Position numbers and translations under genes: made by a program
Shown: piece by piece, positions 26,813 to 36,047 of the stretch
Numbering within the stretch: position 1 is the first letter of the stretch
Layout of the letters: every line of letters begins with the position of its first letter
The notes under the pieces: model-generated
Databases searched by the model: none
What the model saw: the letters and a program-made list of their open reading frames with translations, nothing else
Told to the model about the DNA's origin: nothing
From: Bosea sp. NBC_00550
GTDB lineage: Bacteria > Pseudomonadota > Alphaproteobacteria > Rhizobiales > Beijerinckiaceae
Reading direction: 5' to 3'
Length of the DNA stretch: 64,000 nt
Assembly (NCBI RefSeq): GCF_026020075.1
Contig: NZ_CP102772.1
Coordinates: forward strand, 1,984,001 to 2,048,000

Positions 26813-27702
26813 AGAAGAACGCCCTCGCTGACGACGATGGCCGAGCCGCCGATGCGGGCCGAAACCAGCGCGCGGTCCCGCACGCTCAGTTCCAGCGTGA
26901 TCTGCGACGGCCGCCCCATCTCGTAGCCCTGCTCGATGACGAGGCGATGGTCGCCATCGGCCGGCTTGTCATAGGCCATGATCGCGCCGGCGAAGGCGGC
27001 GGCGGCGCCACCCGTGGCAGGGTCCTCGCCGATGCCCGTTCCCGGCCAGAACATGCGGACATGGAAGTCGTGCCCGGTCTCCGCCGTCTCGCGGCCGTAG
27101 AGATAAGCCCCGCCGGCCCCGAACGCCGCCTGCCAGCGCGCAAGATCAGGACGTGCGCGGCCGATGACCTCGCGTGTCGCCACCGGAACGAAGTGGAAAG
27201 GCACGCCTGCCGAATAGACCGCCGGAGCATGGTTCTCGAAGCCGATCTCGCTGGCATCGAGGCCGAGCGCCGTGGCCAGCACCTCGGCCTCCGCCGCCTC
27301 GCCCACCCGCTCCGGCAGGCGCGGCAAGGTGAAGACGGCGTGCCCGGCATGGCTGCCTTTGACCTCCACGGCGCAAGAGACCGGACCGACCTTCTCCTCC
27401 AGCACCAGCAGTTCGGCGGGCCGCCCTTCGGCATCGTCGGTGAGCGCGAGCCAGACCGCCGTGCCGACCGTCGGATGGCCCGCGAATGGCAATTCGCCGC
27501 CCGGCGTGAAGATGCGGACGGAAGCGCGATGCCCGGGCTTTTCGGGAGGCGAGACGAAGACCGTCTCGGACAGGTTGAACTCCCTGGCGATGGCCTGCAT
27601 CGCCTCGGTGTCGAGCCCCTCCGACTGGAGCACCACCGCCAGCGGATTGCCGGCGTGGCGGCGCGTGGTGAAAACGTCGAGCGTGACGAAGCGGCGTTTC
27701 AT
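26809..27702 (-). CDS. PhzF-family isomerase/epimerase-like protein
   Basis: 297 residues with the PhzF/diaminopimelate epimerase-like double fold. The N-terminal motif TLDVFTTRRHAGNPLAVVL and SETVFV is characteristic, with the catalytic Glu in LSETVFV; later GELPFAGHPTVGTA and GIGEDPATGGAAAAFAG are the two conserved loops. Family members isomerise or epimerise varied substrates; outside phenazine loci, which is the case here, the role is unknown. ATGA overlap with the NUDIX gene. Confidence 0.9.
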   Translation of the reverse strand: MKRRFVTLDVFTTRRHAGNPLAVVLQSEGLDTEAMQAIAREFNLSETVFVSPPEKPGHRASVRIFTPGGELPFAGHPTVGTAVWLALTDDAEGRPAELLVLEEKVGPVSCAVEVKGSHAGHAVFTLPRLPERVGEAAEAEVLATALGLDASEIGFENHAPAVYSAGVPFHFVPVATREVIGRARPDLARWQAAFGAGGAYLYGRETAETGHDFHVRMFWPGTGIGEDPATGGAAAAFAGAIMAYDKPADGDHRLVIEQGYEMGRPSQITLELSVRDRALVSARIGGSAIVVSEGVLL

Positions 27703-27706
27703 CGGG

Positions 27707-28816
27707 TCATCCTGCCGGGATTTCGAGATCGATCGTGAGCGGGCAATGGTCAGACGCCTTCGGCCGGTCCCAGCCGACGCGTGGATAGCGATCGGCGCAG
27801 GTCGCCAGCCGCGCCATCGAGCGGTCCGGCTCGCGCGGGTCGAGCGGCACGCGGTACGGCAGGCCGCGCCGGATCATCTGCATCGGCGGTGTCGGATTGG
27901 CCGCCGCCAGCGAAGGCGAGAGCAGGATGTGGTCGAGCGGCATATGGCTGTCGATCAGCCTCTCCTGGCTTTCCGACCAGTAGCGCCGGAAATGCGTCCA
28001 GCGCTCATGCGCCGGCAGCACATCCATCGGCTCGACGGCAAAATCGTCGAGCAGTGGCTCGATGCCACTGTCGCCCTCGTCGACCACTTCGGCGCGCGGG
28101 CCGAGGCCATGGCGATAGCCGTTGAGATCGCCGAGCACGATCCAGTTCGCCTCGCGCCAGCCACCCCCGAAGCTTTGCTGAACCAGCCATTTGACCGCCC
28201 GCGCCTCGGCCCGGCGCACGGGCAGCGTCATCTCCCGCCCATCCTCACGGCCATTGTTCATCGACTTGAAATGGCAGCCGAACAGGCTGAGCCGCCGTCC
28301 GTCGAGGGTCAGTTCGACCTCCAGGCAGTCGCGCGCGAAGACCTTGCCATGCGGGCCGATGCCGAGCATGGCGAGCTCGCGGTCATGCACGCCGGCCTCT
28401 GCAAAGGTCAGCTCCTTGTGCGAGCGAACCGTGACCTGCCCCAAGAGATCGCGCCGCGCCGCGAAGCCGATATCGATGTTGCGCCGGTCGTTGCCGTCGA
28501 TCAGCGTGAAATGGCCGTAGCGGTGGTCGGCGATGCGGTGGACGTAGTTGGCAAAGAAGGCCTGCAGGCTCGCCAGCGAATCGACCTCCTGCAGCATCCA
28601 CAGATCGGCCTGCGCCTCGGCGATGGCGAGCGCAGTCATCTGGCGTTTGTCGTCTTCCAGCGCCACCGCGAGCGAGCGCTCCACCGCGTCGCGCTCGTCG
28701 GCGCGCGGGAAATGGAACAGCGACATCGCTGCCGCCGTCTCGGTGCGCCCGCCCGGCTCGAAGCGGTGGCGGGTCAGCAGATTCTCGACGTTGAAGGTGC
28801 CGACGCGCAGCTTCAT
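27707..28816 (-). CDS. endonuclease/exonuclease/phosphatase-family protein
   Basis: 369 residues from the ATG giving MKLRVGTFNVENLLTRHRF; an upstream in-frame ATG adds six unlikely residues. The EEP fold motifs are visible: FNVENLL (metal-binding Asn/Glu), LWMLQEVDSL, FGCHFKSM, WIVLGDLNGY and the terminal SDHCPLTID with the catalytic Asp/His pair. Substrate could be DNA or a phosphoester. It lies four bases behind PhzF and is probably the first gene of a three-gene unit. Confidence 0.8.
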   Translation of the reverse strand: MKLRVGTFNVENLLTRHRFEPGGRTETAAAMSLFHFPRADERDAVERSLAVALEDDKRQMTALAIAEAQADLWMLQEVDSLASLQAFFANYVHRIADHRYGHFTLIDGNDRRNIDIGFAARRDLLGQVTVRSHKELTFAEAGVHDRELAMLGIGPHGKVFARDCLEVELTLDGRRLSLFGCHFKSMNNGREDGREMTLPVRRAEARAVKWLVQQSFGGGWREANWIVLGDLNGYRHGLGPRAEVVDEGDSGIEPLLDDFAVEPMDVLPAHERWTHFRRYWSESQERLIDSHMPLDHILLSPSLAAANPTPPMQMIRRGLPYRVPLDPREPDRSMARLATCADRYPRVGWDRPKASDHCPLTIDLEIPAG

Positions 28817-28854
28817 CGCGACGCCCCTCCCCACCGCCAGCCATCCTCCCCGAA

Positions 28855-28967
28855 GCCCTCATCCTGAGGAGCGCCGCAAGGCGCGTCTCGAAGGATGCTC
28901 CAGGAGGCTCCGGAAACATCTGGACCATCCTTCGAGACGCCGCTTCGCGGCTCCTCAGGATGAGGGC
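28855..28967. repeat. dispersed palindromic repeat, family A
   Basis: 113-bp imperfect inverted repeat between pdxY and the EEP gene. Outer arms GCCCTCATCCTGAGGAGC (28855-28872) and its complement at 28950-28967, inner arms around GCGTCTCGAAGGATG and CATCCTTCGAGACGC. It would fold into one long cruciform. Repeats with this CCTCATCCTGAGGAGC core are common in intergenic regions of Hyphomicrobiales. Confidence 0.85.
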
Positions 28968-28991
28968 TGGTGAAAGGACCGGCCACGAGCG

Positions 28992-29840
28992 TCAAATCGC
29001 TTCCGGTTCGAAGACCTGCGAGGGCGTGACGAACTCGTCCTGCGCCGCCACGGTCAGGATCTCGCGCGAGCCCGCCTCCTTGGTGCGCTTCAGCAACCCG
29101 TAGATCGAGGACGAAGCCTTCCAGAGCGCCGAAGCGGCTGATTCCTCGCGCAGGTAATGGGTGAAGAACAGCGCCGCGATGGCATCGCCCGCACCGTTGA
29201 CGCTGACGTCGAGCTTCGGCGTCCGCACCCGCCAGCTGCCGGTGGCGTCCGCCGCCATCAGATCGATGGAATCGCCCGGCGTCTCCTCGGTCACCAGCGA
29301 GGTCACCATCACCACCTTGGGGCCGGCATCGCGCAACGCTTCCACGGCGCGGTGCGCGTCGGCGAGGGTCTTGATCTCGATATCGGTCAGCAGCTCGAGC
29401 TCGAACTGATTGGGCGTCACGATATCGGCGGCCGGCACAGCCTGCTCGCGCATGAATTCGGGGATGCCCGGCCGCACGAAGACGCCGCGGCCGACATCGC
29501 CGATCACCGGGTCGCAGCAATAGAGCGCCTTGGGGTTGGCGGCCCGCACCTTTTCGACAGCGGAGAGGATCGCATGGCCGATATCGGCCGAGCCCATATA
29601 GCCGGAGATCACGCCGTCGCAATCGGCCAGCACGCCGCGCTCGGCAATGCCTTCCATCACCTCGTCGATCATGCCGCCGTCGAAGACACGGCCCTTCCAG
29701 CTGCCATAGCCGGTGTGGTTCGAGAACTGCACCGTGTGGATCGGCCAGACATCGACGCCGAGCCTCTGCATCGGGAAGGTCGCGGAGGCGTTGCCCACAT
29801 GACCAAAGGCAACGTGGGACTGGATCGAGAGAATATTCAT
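28992..29840 (-). CDS. pdxY: pyridoxal kinase PdxY
   Basis: ATP-dependent kinase of the vitamin B6 salvage pathway (PfkB/ribokinase-like fold), 282 residues. [20 protein letters not shown] is the family N-terminus; substrate-site residues sit in [16 protein letters not shown]; the ATP/catalytic region near the end is [15 protein letters not shown] (GAGD, catalytic Asp). It converts pyridoxal to pyridoxal 5'-phosphate in the cytoplasm. It stands alone between the palindrome and the SnoaL-like gene. Confidence 0.95.
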   Translation of the reverse strand: MNILSIQSHVAFGHVGNASATFPMQRLGVDVWPIHTVQFSNHTGYGSWKGRVFDGGMIDEVMEGIAERGVLADCDGVISGYMGSADIGHAILSAVEKVRAANPKALYCCDPVIGDVGRGVFVRPGIPEFMREQAVPAADIVTPNQFELELLTDIEIKTLADAHRAVEALRDAGPKVVMVTSLVTEETPGDSIDLMAADATGSWRVRTPKLDVSVNGAGDAIAALFFTHYLREESAASALWKASSSIYGLLKRTKEAGSREILTVAAQDEFVTPSQVFEPEAI

Positions 29841-29938
29841 GGTCCGAAGCGATACCCCGTTCGCGATAGGCCCGCGAACCTAGCGGGTCCGGCGCGCGGC
29901 GCAAATCGAAAGCGGTGATGGCTGCGATCAGCCCGGCG

Positions 29939-30346
29939 TCAAGCGCTCGAAAGCTGCGCCACGCCGGCCGTGTCGGTGAACTGGGTTACGCTCTTCAGCT
30001 TGCCGTCGGCGATGGTGAAGATATCCATGATCTCGAAGGAGCCGCTGCGTCCGGTCGGCTTGCATTCGACATCGGCGCGCCAATGCAGCGTCGCCTTGCC
30101 GCCGTCGACCGTCAGCGCCAGTTCCTCGATATTGCTGAAGACATAGGTCGCGATCAGCCCGGCCATCTGCTCGCGGACGGCGGAGTGCCCATCCGGCTGC
30201 GCGAAAATCGCGGCCGCTTGCGGCCCGCCAGCCAGCCGATAGCTGCAGTCGGGATGCATATAGTCCATGAGGGCTTCGAGATCGCCGCGGTGACGGGCGG
30301 CATAGGCATCGCGAATCAGGGCTTCGACGGCGGCGCGCTCGGTCAT
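29939..30346 (-). CDS. SnoaL/NTF2-like protein
   Basis: 135 residues with the cone-shaped NTF2-like fold pattern: VEALIRDAYAARHRGDLEALMDYMHPDCSYR at the start and EIMDIFTIADGKLKSVTQFTD at the end. Such proteins act as isomerases, hydrolases or ligand-binding proteins; nothing indicates which. The start is ATG with AGGAGA GGCG upstream. Only 72 bases separate it from the histidine kinase upstream on the same strand. Confidence 0.8.
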   Translation of the reverse strand: MTERAAVEALIRDAYAARHRGDLEALMDYMHPDCSYRLAGGPQAAAIFAQPDGHSAVREQMAGLIATYVFSNIEELALTVDGGKATLHWRADVECKPTGRSGSFEIMDIFTIADGKLKSVTQFTDTAGVAQLSSA

Positions 30347-30418
30347 CTCGCCTCTCCTTGCGTCAGCACCTCAGTCTTGCGCTGCCGCGGCTGCGAGTCC
30401 AGCGCGGTGCCGGAACGG

Positions 30419-31498
30419 TCATTCCCGCGGCGCGACCTGCGCCATCGTCGTGGCCAGCACGTAGCGCAGCCCCTCGGGCTGATAGTCCAGCGCGACCTCG
30501 CCATGGAACTTCTGCGCCATGACGCGCTCCACCAGCCGCGAGCCGAAACCCACCCGGCGCGGTGGGACGACGAGAGGCCCGCCGCTCTCGGTCCATTCGA
30601 ACCGGAAGGCATCCTCGCTCTGCGGGCGTCCGGTCGACCAGCCGATCGCGACTTCGCCGGCTTCGACCGACAGCGCGCCGTACTTCATCGCATTGGTCGC
30701 GAGCTCGTTGACGGCAAGCGCCAGCGTCATCGCCTGATCCGCCGGCAGCTGCAGCGGCGGCCCGCCGATTCGGATCGTGCCGAGGCCGGCGCGATGCGGC
30801 GCCAGCGCCCCCTCGACCACCGCGCGGATCGGGGCGCTGCTCCAGCTCGACTGTGTCAGGATCGAATGCGCTTCCCCCAGCGTCGCGATGCGCTCGCTCA
30901 GGATCGATTGCGCCTCCTTGAGCGTCTCGGCGGAACGGAAGGTCTGGCTGGCGATCGCGGCGATCATCGCCAGCGTGTTCTTCATGCGGTGAGCGAGTTC
31001 CGCATTGAGCAGGCGCCCGTTGCGCTCGGCCTGCATCTTCCCGGTCGTCTCGATCACCGTATCCATCATGCCGAGAACCCTCCCGGCCTCGTCGCGGATC
31101 GGGCTGTAGCAGAAGGTGAACCAGACCTCCTCGGGATGCCCGTACCGATTGATGGTGAGCGGGAAGTCCTCGATGAAGGTCGCCTCGCCGGCGAGAGCCT
31201 TGGACACGATCGGGCTGATCTCGTCCCAGACCTCCAGCCAGACCTCCCGGAAAGGCTGCCCGAGCGCCGAGGGCTTGTTGCCGAGAATGGAGCGGAAGGC
31301 ATCGTTGTGGATGGTGATCAGCTCGGCGCCCCAGGCGAGGCATTTGGGGAAGCGCGAATTGACCATCATGCTGACGGCCGTCTTCAGCGCAGCCGGCCAG
31401 TCGCCGAGCGGCCCGAGCGGAGTCGCCTCCCAATCATAAGCACGGATGGCGGCGGCCATATCGCCACCGCCATCCAGAAAAGCCGTTTCGCCGTTCAA
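30419..31498 (-). CDS. PAS-HWE family sensor histidine kinase
   Basis: Cytoplasmic kinase of 359 residues without membrane helices. A PAS sensor domain covers about residues 40-155 (SRFPKCLAWGAELITIHNDAFRSILG). The HWE dimerisation helix has the phospho-acceptor in LAHRMKNTLAMIAAI (H170), and the ATP domain has NELATNAMKYGALS and GFGSRLVERVM. HWE kinases often read light, redox or general-stress signals through PAS-bound ligands. No cognate response regulator is next to it, so it is an orphan. Confidence 0.9.
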   Translation of the reverse strand: MNGETAFLDGGGDMAAAIRAYDWEATPLGPLGDWPAALKTAVSMMVNSRFPKCLAWGAELITIHNDAFRSILGNKPSALGQPFREVWLEVWDEISPIVSKALAGEATFIEDFPLTINRYGHPEEVWFTFCYSPIRDEAGRVLGMMDTVIETTGKMQAERNGRLLNAELAHRMKNTLAMIAAIASQTFRSAETLKEAQSILSERIATLGEAHSILTQSSWSSAPIRAVVEGALAPHRAGLGTIRIGGPPLQLPADQAMTLALAVNELATNAMKYGALSVEAGEVAIGWSTGRPQSEDAFRFEWTESGGPLVVPPRRVGFGSRLVERVMAQKFHGEVALDYQPEGLRYVLATTMAQVAPRE

Positions 31499-31644
31499 GC
31501 GACACCCCCAGCGCGAATCCGCACAACATGCACCGAGTGCGGATCGCGCGCGACGTCAAATCATGGTCCGATGCCTAGGCAAAAGGATGGATCGCCTCGC
31601 CGCGTCCGAAAGGACGCATGACGAACCATCCCGGGTGCAGGACG

Positions 31645-32673
31645 TCAGGAGCCGGAAGCCGCCTTCTTGGCGAAGCTGTCGATGAAGGTCTTCGACAGGT
31701 CGACATTGGAGTTGGTCAGTTCGGGATCCAACAGCTTCAGCGAATCGTACATGCTCTTCATGCCGTCGAGCGTGGAGATGCCGGTCCGCGAATAGCTTTC
31801 CTGCGAGTTCTTGACCGCCTGGAGGTAGAGCGGCTTGTCGCCGAGCAGATACTCTTCCGGCACCAGCGCCGCGACATCCTCGGGCTTCGCCGTCTCCAGC
31901 CACTTCAGCGACTTCATCAGCGCGTTGACCAGCTTCTGCGTCGTCACCGGGTTCTTCTCGGCGAAATCGTTCTTGAGATAGAGCACGGCCGCCGGGTTGG
32001 CGCCGCCGAACAGAGCCTTGGTGCCCGCCTCGGTGCGCGTGTCGATCAGCGAGACGATATCGCCGTCAGCTTCGAGCTTCGAGGTGACCGGGTCGAGATG
32101 CGAGATCACGTCGACCTGCTTCTGCTTGATCGCGGCGACCGCGCTCGCGCCGGCGCCGACGCCGATGATCGCCGCGTCCGTCGCCTTCAGCCCGGCCTTG
32201 ACCATGGCGTATTGCGCGGTCAGCGCGGTGGAGGAGCCCGGCGCCGTCACGCCGATCTTGAGGCCCTTGAAGTCGGCGGCAGACTTGACCTTGTCAGCGA
32301 GGTCCTTGCGCACGGCGATGGTGATCGCCGGGAAGCGGCCGAGCTCGATCACCGCCCGGATGTCCTGGCCCTTCGCCTGCATGCGGATGGTGTGCTCATA
32401 GGCGCCGGTCACGACATCGACCGAGCCGCCGACGAGGGCCTGCAGCGACTTCGCGCCGCCGCCGAAATCGTTGATCTCGACGTCGAGGCCCTGATCCTTG
32501 AAGAAACCCTTCTTCTCCGCGATGGTGAGCGGGAGATAGTAGAGCAGTTGCTTGCCGCCGACGCCGAGCGTCAGCTTGGGCTTCTCGGCGTTCTGGGCGA
32601 CGGCATGGGACGCCGCGCCGAGCGCGGTCGAAAGAGCGAGCGCGGCCAGCGCGCCGCGGCGGGACAAGAGCAT
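31645..32673 (-). CDS. NitT/TauT-type ABC transporter substrate-binding protein
   Basis: Periplasmic solute-binding protein, 342 residues. The second of two in-frame ATGs is preferred because GGAGGA lies six bases ahead; it gives a clean signal peptide (MLLSRRGALAALALSTALG, cut after VAQ). The mature part carries VGGKQLLYYLPLTIAEKKGF, the usual NMT1/SsuA opening. It could bind a sulfonate, nitrate-like or pyrimidine-type ligand. The matching permease and ATPase are 3.4 kb away with four genes between. Confidence 0.85.
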   Translation of the reverse strand: MLLSRRGALAALALSTALGAASHAVAQNAEKPKLTLGVGGKQLLYYLPLTIAEKKGFFKDQGLDVEINDFGGGAKSLQALVGGSVDVVTGAYEHTIRMQAKGQDIRAVIELGRFPAITIAVRKDLADKVKSAADFKGLKIGVTAPGSSTALTAQYAMVKAGLKATDAAIIGVGAGASAVAAIKQKQVDVISHLDPVTSKLEADGDIVSLIDTRTEAGTKALFGGANPAAVLYLKNDFAEKNPVTTQKLVNALMKSLKWLETAKPEDVAALVPEEYLLGDKPLYLQAVKNSQESYSRTGISTLDGMKSMYDSLKLLDPELTNSNVDLSKTFIDSFAKKAASGS

Positions 32674-32844
32674 GGACATTCCTCCGGTTTGGATCCTGCT
32701 GGCGCTTCTGACGGGCGCGCATTCCCCGGGAACATAGGCTAGATTGAAGCGCGGGAGCAACAATCCCGCACCGGCGACGAGGCCGGAGCCTTCCGGCCTG
32801 TCCACGCATGTCTACCTGCTGCAACGGCAAGGCGAGGGCCGCCC

Positions 32845-33594
32845 GTGAACGAAGTGCGCATCGCGATTTTCGTCTTCTTCTGCCTGACCGCGGCTTCGCT
32901 GGGCGCGCTGTTTTCCTACCAGCGTCTTCCGGAGCATCAGCGGTTGGACGACACGCAGAAGGTCCTGCATCTCATCGCCAACATCTTCGTCGTGATGACC
33001 TCCCTCGTCCTGGGCCTGATGATCACTTCGGCGAAGAGCAGGTTCGATGGGGTCAACCAGGACGTTCACAGCTACGCCACCGAGCTGATCCTGCTCGACC
33101 GGATGCTGTTCCTCTATGGCCCGGAGGCCAGCGAAACCCGGCAGAAGCTTCTCGTCTATGCCGAGCGCGCCGCGAATGGCCACTGGACTGCCGAAGGCGG
33201 GCTTTCGGACAAGACCTCCGAGCGAATGATCGAGGATGTCGGAACCGGCCTGCGCACCCTCGAGCCGAACCGCGATCCTCAGCTCTCGATCTGGAACGAC
33301 ATGCGCGAACAGTACCGCAAGGTGCTGGAGTTGCGCTGGAGTCTGGTCGAACAGGCCGAGGGTTCGCTGCCACGGCCGCTGATGCTGATGGTCGTCGCCT
33401 GGCTGGTTCTGATCTTCGCGATCTTTGGATTCCGGGCGCCGCGGAATGCCGTGGTCGTGACGGGTTTCGTCGCTGCCGCGGCCCTGATTGGCGGAGCGAT
33501 CTATCTGATCGTGGACATGGATGTCCCCTTCGAAGGGCCGATCCAGGTCTCGCCCGCCCCCTTGCAGCGAGCCCTCACCGAGATGCGCCGGTAA
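32845..33594 (+). CDS. bestrophin-like (DUF4239) membrane protein
   Basis: 249 residues: two N-terminal hydrophobic segments (about 5-25 and 45-62, ANIFVVMTSLVLGLMI), a charged middle, and two C-terminal ones (about 178-195 and 205-225). This four-helix pattern, with the SLVLGLMI helix followed by a charged stretch, matches DUF4239 proteins, which resemble bestrophin channels. GTG start with GAGGG upstream. Divergent from the binding-protein gene. Confidence 0.7.
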   Translation: MNEVRIAIFVFFCLTAASLGALFSYQRLPEHQRLDDTQKVLHLIANIFVVMTSLVLGLMITSAKSRFDGVNQDVHSYATELILLDRMLFLYGPEASETRQKLLVYAERAANGHWTAEGGLSDKTSERMIEDVGTGLRTLEPNRDPQLSIWNDMREQYRKVLELRWSLVEQAEGSLPRPLMLMVVAWLVLIFAIFGFRAPRNAVVVTGFVAAAALIGGAIYLIVDMDVPFEGPIQVSPAPLQRALTEMRR

Positions 33595-33707
33595 ACCCGG
33601 ATTGCTTGTTGCGTTTCAGCCGCCAGATCGCCGGCATCGCGCACTACACTATCTGGACTGGATCAGGGGCGCGGACATCGGCATCATGAAGACTGGAGGA
33701 CGCCCTG

Positions 33708-34391
33708 ATGTCACAGAAGGGCTACAACCAGTTCTGCCCGGTCGCCAAGGCCTGCGAGGTCATAGAGCCGCGCTGGACGCTCCTGCTTCTGAGCGAGATG
33801 CTGGCGGGCTCGACGCGCTTCAACGAGATCGGCCGGGGCGTCCCCGGCATGTCGCCGACGCTGATGTCGCGACGCCTGAAGGAGATGGAGGAGCGCGGGC
33901 TGATCGTCCGCTCGGAGCATCCGGCCACGGGCGAGATTCATTACAGGACGACGCCTCTCGCCGAAGAGCTCGGGCCGATCATCAAGGCTCTGGGGAACTG
34001 GGCGCATCGCCACATCGATGCCGAGGTGACGCTCGACAACCTCGATGCCCGCCTGCTGATGTGGAACATGCGGCGCAAGATCGACATCGGTGCGCTGCCG
34101 CTCGCCAGGCGCACGGTGATCCAGTTCATTTATCCCGAGCTTTGCACCGCCGACCGGAACTTCTGGCTGATCGTGAAGCCGGGCACGCCCGTGGACCTCT
34201 GCTCGACCGATCCGGGCTACGACGTCGATCTCTTCGTCACCGCCAAGCTCGAGGCGTTGACCGCGGCATGGATGGGCCATTCCAGCCTGAAGAAGGAAAT
34301 CGAGCAGGAACGAATTTCGCTGACCGGCGACACACGCCTGGCAGCGTCCATCGAGCACTGGATGGTGCGCAGTTCCTTCGCCGCGGCGTGA
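33708..34391 (+). CDS. HxlR-family transcriptional regulator with C-terminal extension
   Basis: 227 residues. The winged helix (residues 1-100) has FCPVAKACEVIEPRWTLLLL, FNEIGRGVPGMSPTLMSRRL (recognition helix) and the wing ERGLIVRSEHPATGEIHY. A second domain of about 110 residues follows, longer than in simple HxlR proteins and probably ligand binding (SCP2-like). C10 is the position used for redox sensing in some relatives. GGAGG lies eight bases before the ATG. A palindrome just downstream, ahead of the methyltransferase gene, could be its target. Confidence 0.85.
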   Translation: MSQKGYNQFCPVAKACEVIEPRWTLLLLSEMLAGSTRFNEIGRGVPGMSPTLMSRRLKEMEERGLIVRSEHPATGEIHYRTTPLAEELGPIIKALGNWAHRHIDAEVTLDNLDARLLMWNMRRKIDIGALPLARRTVIQFIYPELCTADRNFWLIVKPGTPVDLCSTDPGYDVDLFVTAKLEALTAAWMGHSSLKKEIEQERISLTGDTRLAASIEHWMVRSSFAAA

Positions 34392-34412
34392 GCGCAGCCC
34401 TGCGCCGCTCCA

Positions 34413-34440
34413 GTTTCTGTATCGGGATCGCTACAGAAAC
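34413..34440. promoter_or_regulatory. inverted repeat GTTTCTGTA-n10-TACAGAAAC, candidate operator
   Basis: Perfect 9-bp arms with 10-nt spacer, 22 bases after the HxlR gene and 171 bases before the methyltransferase gene, followed by CTACACTAT, a possible -10 region. The size suits a dimeric winged-helix regulator such as HxlR. There is no T-tract, so it is not a terminator. Confidence 0.5.
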
Positions 34441-34610
34441 TACACTATGGCCGCCCGGCCTCCTGTCGCACGATCAATCCCGCTGATCGGCATCTCCGTT
34501 GGCATCATCCTGCGCGCTGACGGACCGTCCTTCGCGACGACGCCTTTCGGCAGGCCGGCACAGCCGGCGTCGATGGCTTCCCACCACATGACAGCGCATG
34601 AGGCAGAACC

Positions 34611-35450
34611 ATGGATGAGACACTCACGATGACTCCCCCGCCCGCCGCAGCGACGCCCGATCTCGCCGCAGTCAAGGCCCGCCAGCAATCGACCTGGGCA
34701 TCGGGCGATTACGCCGTCATCGGCACGACCCTCCAGATCGTCGGCGAGAATCTGTGCGAGGCCGTCGATCTGCGCAGCGGCGAACGCGTTCTCGACGTCG
34801 CCGCCGGCAACGGCAACGCGACATTGGCCGCCGCCCGCCGCTGGGGCGAGGTCACCTCGACCGACTATGTCCCCGCCTTGCTGGAACGGGGCCGCGCCCG
34901 TGCCAAGGCCGAGGGCCTCGACGTGACCTTCCAGCCGGCCGACGCGGAGGCCCTGCCCTTCGCCGATGCCAGCTTCGACGTCGTGCTCTCGACCTTCGGC
35001 GTCATGTTCACGCCCGATCAGGAGCGCGCCGCCTCGGAGATGATGCGGGTCTGCCGGCCCGGCGGACGGATCGGGCTGGCGAACTGGACGCCCGAGAGCT
35101 TCATCGGCCAGGTCTTCAAGACAATCGGCAAATACGTCCCGCCCGCGCCGGGTGTCCGGTCGCCGGCGCTCTGGGGCACGGCCGAGCGTCTCAAGGAGCT
35201 GTTCGGCGCCGGTTCGCCGTCCTGGAACGAACGCCACTTCACCTTCCGCTATCGCTCGCCAGCCCATTGGCTCTCGGTGTTCCGCACCTGGTATGGCCCG
35301 GTGCAGAAGACCTTCGCGAACCTTCCCGAGGACAAGGGCCGCGAGCTCGAGCAGGACCTGCTCGCCCTGATCGGCCGGCTCAATATCTCCGGGGACAGCA
35401 CGATGGTTCTACCGAGTGCCTATCTGGAAGTCGTCGTGACCAAGCGCTAG
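34611..35450 (+). CDS. class I SAM-dependent methyltransferase
   Basis: 279 residues with a UbiE/methyltransf_11 Rossmann domain: motif I VLDVAAGNGNATLAAA (about 60-75), acidic motif FQPADAEALPFADASFDVV, and MMRVCRPGGRIGLANW. The C-terminal third is family specific. Substrate unknown. Start ATG at MDETLTMTPPP; the second Met is possible. Its own promoter region contains the 34413-34440 palindrome, which suggests control by the HxlR protein. Confidence 0.85.
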   Translation: MDETLTMTPPPAAATPDLAAVKARQQSTWASGDYAVIGTTLQIVGENLCEAVDLRSGERVLDVAAGNGNATLAAARRWGEVTSTDYVPALLERGRARAKAEGLDVTFQPADAEALPFADASFDVVLSTFGVMFTPDQERAASEMMRVCRPGGRIGLANWTPESFIGQVFKTIGKYVPPAPGVRSPALWGTAERLKELFGAGSPSWNERHFTFRYRSPAHWLSVFRTWYGPVQKTFANLPEDKGRELEQDLLALIGRLNISGDSTMVLPSAYLEVVVTKR

Positions 35451-35475
35451 GCCAGCCACAGGCGGGAAGGCTACA

Positions 35476-35504
35476 GCGAAGCGACGGGTTGCCCGTCGCT
35501 TCGC
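35476..35504. terminator. bidirectional hairpin between convergent genes
   Basis: Perfect 13-bp arms GCGAAGCGACGGG and CCCGTCGCTTCGC with a 3-nt loop, 25 bases after the methyltransferase and 27 before the cupin stop. No long T-tract, but position and stability fit a two-way terminator. Confidence 0.7.
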
Positions 35505-35530
35505 CCTGCAGGGCTACAACGGTCCGTCGC

Positions 35531-35962
35531 TCAGCCCGCCGGCACTGCGGGAACGAGGCCGTGGCGAAGCATGAGCTCCTTCACCGCGACAGGATCGGGT
35601 GGACCGCCAGCGCCGAGCAAGCCGGCGATCTCGCGAAAATAGCCGGGCCCGAGCACGCCGGGCGACAGGATGCAGAGGCAACTCGCCGCCTCATCGCTTT
35701 CGTTCCGGAAGCCGTGGACCACGCCGCGCCTGATGAAGGCCGACTGTCCCTGTTGGAGAGCGACATCCCGGCCGTCGATCGTGAACGTCAAGGTCCCGTC
35801 GAGACCATAAACCGTCTCGTCCCAGCTCTCATGATAGTGGGGCACCGGGACCTTCACCTTCGGAGCCACGGTCATCCGAAAGACGTCGATGCTGCCCTCG
35901 GTCTCATCCTTGTCGTACAGGAACTCCAGCAGCAGCCCACCCATCCTGATCGTTTCGGCCAC
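35531..35962 (-). CDS. cupin-domain protein
   Basis: 143 residues forming one cupin barrel. Motif 1 is PHYHESWDETVYGLDG (metal-ligand histidines), motif 2 GQSAFIRRGVVHGFRN. Small single-domain cupins act as isomerases, dioxygenases or sensors; the enzyme class cannot be stated. Convergent with the methyltransferase. Confidence 0.8.
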   Translation of the reverse strand: MAETIRMGGLLLEFLYDKDETEGSIDVFRMTVAPKVKVPVPHYHESWDETVYGLDGTLTFTIDGRDVALQQGQSAFIRRGVVHGFRNESDEAASCLCILSPGVLGPGYFREIAGLLGAGGPPDPVAVKELMLRHGLVPAVPAG

Positions 35963-36047
35963 CGGAACCTCCCCACCCGCGCGTGATGATGCGACCCTAG
36001 CGAACTGACGTTGCGGAAGCCACCGTTTCCGTCCCGCCTCCGTCGCA

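Noticed and set aside
31602..31617. Hairpin GCGTCC-GAAA-GGACGC after the binding-protein gene
   Set aside because: Only a 6-bp stem with no T-run on either strand; not strong enough to call a terminator.
26701..31621. Very long plus-strand ORFs (345, 531 and 568 codons)
   Set aside because: Antisense to PhzF, EEP, pdxY, SnoaL and HWE kinase genes; high GC keeps these frames open, and composition is Arg/Gly/Asp-rich without domains.
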